Below the pieces are notes generated by a model. It did not search any database. It was not told where the DNA came from and worked only from the letters and a program-made list of their open reading frames with translations. The position numbers and the translations under genes are program-made. DNA of 7,585 nt from an uncultured Treponema sp. (GTDB lineage: Bacteria; Spirochaetota; Spirochaetia; Treponematales; Treponemataceae), in contig CALBXN010000161.1 of the NCBI GenBank assembly GCA_937890485.1, forward strand, positions 1-7,585, read 5' to 3'. This document shows positions 5,047 to 7,585 of the stretch, one piece after another; position 1 is the stretch's first letter, and the number at the start of each line of letters is the position of its first letter.

Positions 5047-6798
5047 ATGGGTGGACAACAATTAATAAATGTAAATTTAGAAGACATCAAAGTCTTACCA
5101 AAATGGGCTCAAGATTTATCAAACAAATACTGTTCTAAAACAGTAAACATGTACTTAATTCATGGAAATATTAGAGACTTTTTACCCCATGCAATGAACG
5201 AAGGTGAATTTCGTTTTACAAAAGTTCAAGAATACATACCAGAAGTTTTATTTGGAAATAGAGATGTAATAGTTTATTATGATAGATCTAGTGGTATTAC
5301 TTTTTGTAATGGTGCAATGGAAAAAGAATACATAAGTACTATGCAAAAATATTATCCAGAAATAAAAAAAGAAGATTTACTTTCAAAAGACCCAATAAAA
5401 TCGTTAACTTCCATAGAAAAATACATTTACATAAATATTACACAAAAAAAGAGATTAGTACTTTTAATTGATTACGCTGAAACTATTATTCCAAATGATG
5501 AAATTGGAAATCTTGATGAAACTGACAGATTTTGTCTTGTAACATTAAATCGTTGGTCTCACGACCCAATTTTTACACAAAATGATGTTTCAATTATGCT
5601 TCTCACAGAAAATCTTTGTGACATCAATAAACGAATCGCAAATTCTCCTTCAATCGTAAAAGTTGAAATTCCATTACCTGATTTAACAGTTAGGACAATG
5701 TTTTGTAATTATTTATACACTCAAAATCTTTTAATTCCAGATAGAGGAATAAATTGTAGCAAAATAGGAAGTTTAACATCAGGTCTAACACTGTGGCATT
5801 TGCATCAAATTGCAACTGAATCATACACCATGGGAGAATCTGTTAGTTTAGATTATATCAGAGATAAAAAACGAAAAATCCTAGAAAATGAAGGTGCAGG
5901 TTTAATTGAATTTATAGAAACTGAATATAATCTGGATTTAGTTTCTGGGCATGAATTTGTAAAAAATCGATTCAAGAATGCAGCAAAAGCGATAAAACAC
6001 AATCAACTTGACGTTCTCCCAATGGGATATTTGATTTCTGGACCAATCGGAACAGGAAAAAGTTTTTTAGTAAGTGCTTTTGCAGGTGAAATTGGAATTC
6101 CTATGGTGATAATCAGAAACATCCATGGACAGCAAAACGGTTTTACAGAAAATAACCTTGAAAAAGTTTTAAGTATATTAAAAGCAATTTCTCCAGTTGC
6201 AGTTATGATTGACGAAGCTGATGCAATGCTTGGCAGCAGAGAAGATAAAAGCACAAATTCAGAAAGTAGTAGAATTTTTGCACAAATTGCAAATTTTATG
6301 GGAAATACTGAATATCGAGGAAAAATCATTTGGTTTTTGATAACAAGTCGCCCAGACCTAATTCCCATAGACTTAAAACGTCAAGGAAGAGCAGAAGAAC
6401 ATCTTGCCCTATTCTACCCAGAAACTATTGAAGAAAAAATTCATCTTTTTGAAACAATGAAACAAAAATTGAATATAAAAGTTGAAGATTGTAATTTATC
6501 ATCAATATTCAAATCTGTAAATTTTGAGATGTCAGGAGCTGATATTGAAGCTGTTTTAGTTCGTGCAAAAATGAATGCTGCAATGGATAACAGAGTAAAA
6601 GTTACCCAAGAAGATTTAAAACAAACTATAAAGGATTTTATTCCACCTGTTTATCCTTATGAAATTGAACTTCAAAATTTAGTTGCAATTTTGGAATGTA
6701 CAAGCAAAGAAATGATTCCAAAAAGATATCAAAATATGGAAAGAGCAAAATTAGCCTCAGAAATTAGAGAACTTAAACAACTTTTAAACATTAAATAA
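5047..6798 (+). CDS. AAA-family ATPase with a degenerate N-terminal AAA-like half
   Basis: A 583-residue cytoplasmic AAA+ ATPase of unknown substrate. The C-terminal half (about 300-530) is a full AAA module: Walker A GPIGTGKS (332-339, K338), Walker B VMIDEAD (D389, E390), sensor 1 region TSRPD (433-437), two arginine-finger candidates in KRQGR (R445, R448) and an SGAD sensor-2-region motif (496-499). The N-terminal half (about 25-250) looks AAA-like but decayed: a Walker-B-like LLIDYAE (D142, E145) and sensor-1-like LLTEN (185-189), without any Walker A lysine; LIHGNIRDF (37-45) sits where one might be expected. The tandem layout, with an inactive first half, recalls Ycf46-type AAA proteins, but I cannot assign it. 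There is no membrane segment or protease domain. ATG 5047 is preferred over TTG 5011, which lies upstream of the predicted transcription start. No Shine-Dalgarno is seen. deoC follows by 24 bp. Confidence 0.9.
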   Translation: MGGQQLINVNLEDIKVLPKWAQDLSNKYCSKTVNMYLIHGNIRDFLPHAMNEGEFRFTKVQEYIPEVLFGNRDVIVYYDRSSGITFCNGAMEKEYISTMQKYYPEIKKEDLLSKDPIKSLTSIEKYIYINITQKKRLVLLIDYAETIIPNDEIGNLDETDRFCLVTLNRWSHDPIFTQNDVSIMLLTENLCDINKRIANSPSIVKVEIPLPDLTVRTMFCNYLYTQNLLIPDRGINCSKIGSLTSGLTLWHLHQIATESYTMGESVSLDYIRDKKRKILENEGAGLIEFIETEYNLDLVSGHEFVKNRFKNAAKAIKHNQLDVLPMGYLISGPIGTGKSFLVSAFAGEIGIPMVIIRNIHGQQNGFTENNLEKVLSILKAISPVAVMIDEADAMLGSREDKSTNSESSRIFAQIANFMGNTEYRGKIIWFLITSRPDLIPIDLKRQGRAEEHLALFYPETIEEKIHLFETMKQKLNIKVEDCNLSSIFKSVNFEMSGADIEAVLVRAKMNAAMDNRVKVTQEDLKQTIKDFIPPVYPYEIELQNLVAILECTSKEMIPKRYQNMERAKLASEIRELKQLLNIK

Positions 6799-6810
6799 TT
6801 TTTTCTAAAA

Positions 6811-6816
6811 AAGGAA
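6811..6816 (+). promoter_or_regulatory. Ribosome-binding site of deoC
   Basis: AAGGAA lies 6 nt before ATG 6823. It is among the clearer Shine-Dalgarno sites in the window and contrasts with the leaderless first gene of the same unit. Confidence 0.75.
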
Positions 6817-6822
6817 ATTTAA

Positions 6823-7500
6823 ATGAATAATTTTAGTAATCTTGCAAAAATGATTGACCATACAATTTTAAAAGCAAACGCAACAGAAAGCGACATTGAA
6901 AAACTATGCCAAGAAGCAAAACAATACGAGTTTGCTAGTGTTTGTGTAAATCCATATTGGGTTTCTTTTGCATCAAATTTACTAAAAGATACAACTGTAA
7001 AAGTTTGTACTGTAATAGGATTTCCTTTAGGTGCAACAAGTTCCGAAAGCAAAGCCAGTGAAACAGAAATTGCAATTTTACAAGGTGCAGATGAAGTTGA
7101 CATGGTAATAAATGTCGGAGCAATGAAAGATAATAAAATTGATATTGTTAAAAATGATATTTTATCAGTTGTAAATTCTGCAAGAAAAACAGGTCAATCT
7201 CTAAATAAAAAAATTATCGTAAAGGTAATTATTGAAACTTGTTATCTAACAAAAGACGAAATAATACTTGCCTGTAATTGTGCAAAAAATGCAGGTGCCG
7301 ACTTTGTAAAAACTTCTACAGGCTTTGGAACAGGTGGAGCAACTACAGAGGATGTTGCTTTAATGAAACAAACTGTAGGGGAAACAATGCAAGTAAAAGC
7401 TTCTGGTGGAATTAGAGATTACGAAACAGCAATAAAAATGATAGAAGCAGGTGCATCAAGAATCGGTACTTCTAGTGGAATTACGATTTGCACAAAATAA
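6823..7500 (+). CDS. deoC: Deoxyribose-phosphate aldolase
   Basis: DERA is a class I aldolase that splits 2-deoxy-D-ribose 5-phosphate into glyceraldehyde 3-phosphate and acetaldehyde, the last step of deoxynucleoside salvage, in the cytoplasm. Its 225 residues match the short bacterial form. Motifs run in order along the TIM barrel: IDHTILK (11-17), VCTVIGFPLGA (61-71), EVDMVINVGA with the conserved D93, KVIIET (134-139), FVKTSTGF with the Schiff-base lysine K163, and KASGGIR with the second active-site lysine K192. RIGTSSG near the end is the phosphate-binding loop. The gene is complete and ends in TAA at 7498-7500. It follows the AAA ATPase by 24 bp on the same strand with its own good ribosome-binding site, so it is probably co-transcribed. 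No other nucleoside-salvage gene is visible, and no convincing terminator follows within the window. Confidence 0.97.
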   Translation: MNNFSNLAKMIDHTILKANATESDIEKLCQEAKQYEFASVCVNPYWVSFASNLLKDTTVKVCTVIGFPLGATSSESKASETEIAILQGADEVDMVINVGAMKDNKIDIVKNDILSVVNSARKTGQSLNKKIIVKVIIETCYLTKDEIILACNCAKNAGADFVKTSTGFGTGGATTEDVALMKQTVGETMQVKASGGIRDYETAIKMIEAGASRIGTSSGITICTK

Positions 7501-7585
7501 AGCAAGACGAAAATTTTGTAAATGCAAAAATTTCAGCCAACGCTTTCGACGAAAAATGCCCCAGTTCGTTAGTGCTGCGCTTACG
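7501..7585 (+). other. Non-coding tail after deoC with a base-composition shift
   Basis: The first ~35 bases are AT-rich and contain an imperfect inverted repeat (AAATTTTG / CAAAAATTT) with no GC stem or clean T-run. From about 7536 the sequence is roughly half G+C. It holds a short palindrome, TTTCG-A-CGAAA (7544-7554), and a second copy of GACGAAAA (7506-7513 and 7548-7555). It may be the edge of a dispersed repeat or of the next gene. The minus strand is open from the right edge through this stretch into deoC, but no start is visible. Confidence 0.3.

Noticed and set aside
6003..7123. Minus-strand open frames of 62-121 codons opposite the AAA ATPase and deoC
   Set aside because: Both plus-strand genes have complete catalytic motifs across these stretches; the antisense frames show nothing recognisable.
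7511..7534. Intrinsic terminator after deoC
   Set aside because: The inverted repeat AAATTTTG/CAAAAATTT is imperfect, has almost no GC pairs and no following T-run.
1..7585. CRISPR array, insertion sequence, tRNA or defence system
   Set aside because: No regularly spaced direct repeats, transposase motifs, terminal inverted repeats or cloverleaf-forming sequences were seen; the genes are ordinary envelope, redox and salvage functions.

Overview
The window is AT-rich bacterial chromosome with short intergenic gaps, on which I recognise six genes plus one candidate small RNA. A PEGA-type surface protein beside a LysM/M23 peptidase, a class A penicillin-binding protein and the strong A/T codon bias suggest a host-associated, low-GC Treponema-like spirochaete. 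That is inference: no rRNA or other definitive marker is present.

Left block, all on the minus strand. From right to left: a 56-residue 2[4Fe-4S] ferredoxin (4753-4923) closed by its own intrinsic terminator; an envelope cluster of a roughly four-helix membrane protein (4266-4679), a LysM+M23 endopeptidase with a TTG start (3371-4285) and a secreted PEGA-domain protein (2264-3352); then a 196-bp gap; then a class A penicillin-binding protein (2067 to the window edge, C-terminus missing). The cluster and the penicillin-binding protein together look like a cell-wall synthesis and remodelling neighbourhood: a bifunctional glycosyltransferase/transpeptidase, an amidase/endopeptidase-type peptidase that cuts cross-links, and periplasmic or membrane partners of unknown role.

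The 196-bp gap is the most unusual part. It holds a GC-rich island (about 58% G+C by hand count over 2115-2191, in surroundings that are plainly AT-rich). Read on the minus strand, it folds into three successive hairpins. The first displays a C-rich loop that looks like an anti-Shine-Dalgarno sequence, and the last is an intrinsic terminator. A TATAAT box lies directly upstream. A separate TTGACA-N17-TATGCT promoter for the penicillin-binding protein begins in the terminator's T-tail. I read this as a candidate stand-alone small RNA, or possibly a leader/attenuator, that I cannot match to a known family.

Right block, plus strand: a divergent 123-bp intergenic region carries promoters facing both ways. 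It drives the ferredoxin leftward and, rightward, a two-part AAA ATPase (5047-6798) whose mRNA is probably leaderless, followed 24 bp later by deoxyribose-phosphate aldolase (deoC, 6823-7500). The last 85 bases are non-coding, and their final ~50 bases are visibly richer in G+C. They may be the edge of a repeat or another gene. No tRNA, rRNA, CRISPR array or mobile element was seen.
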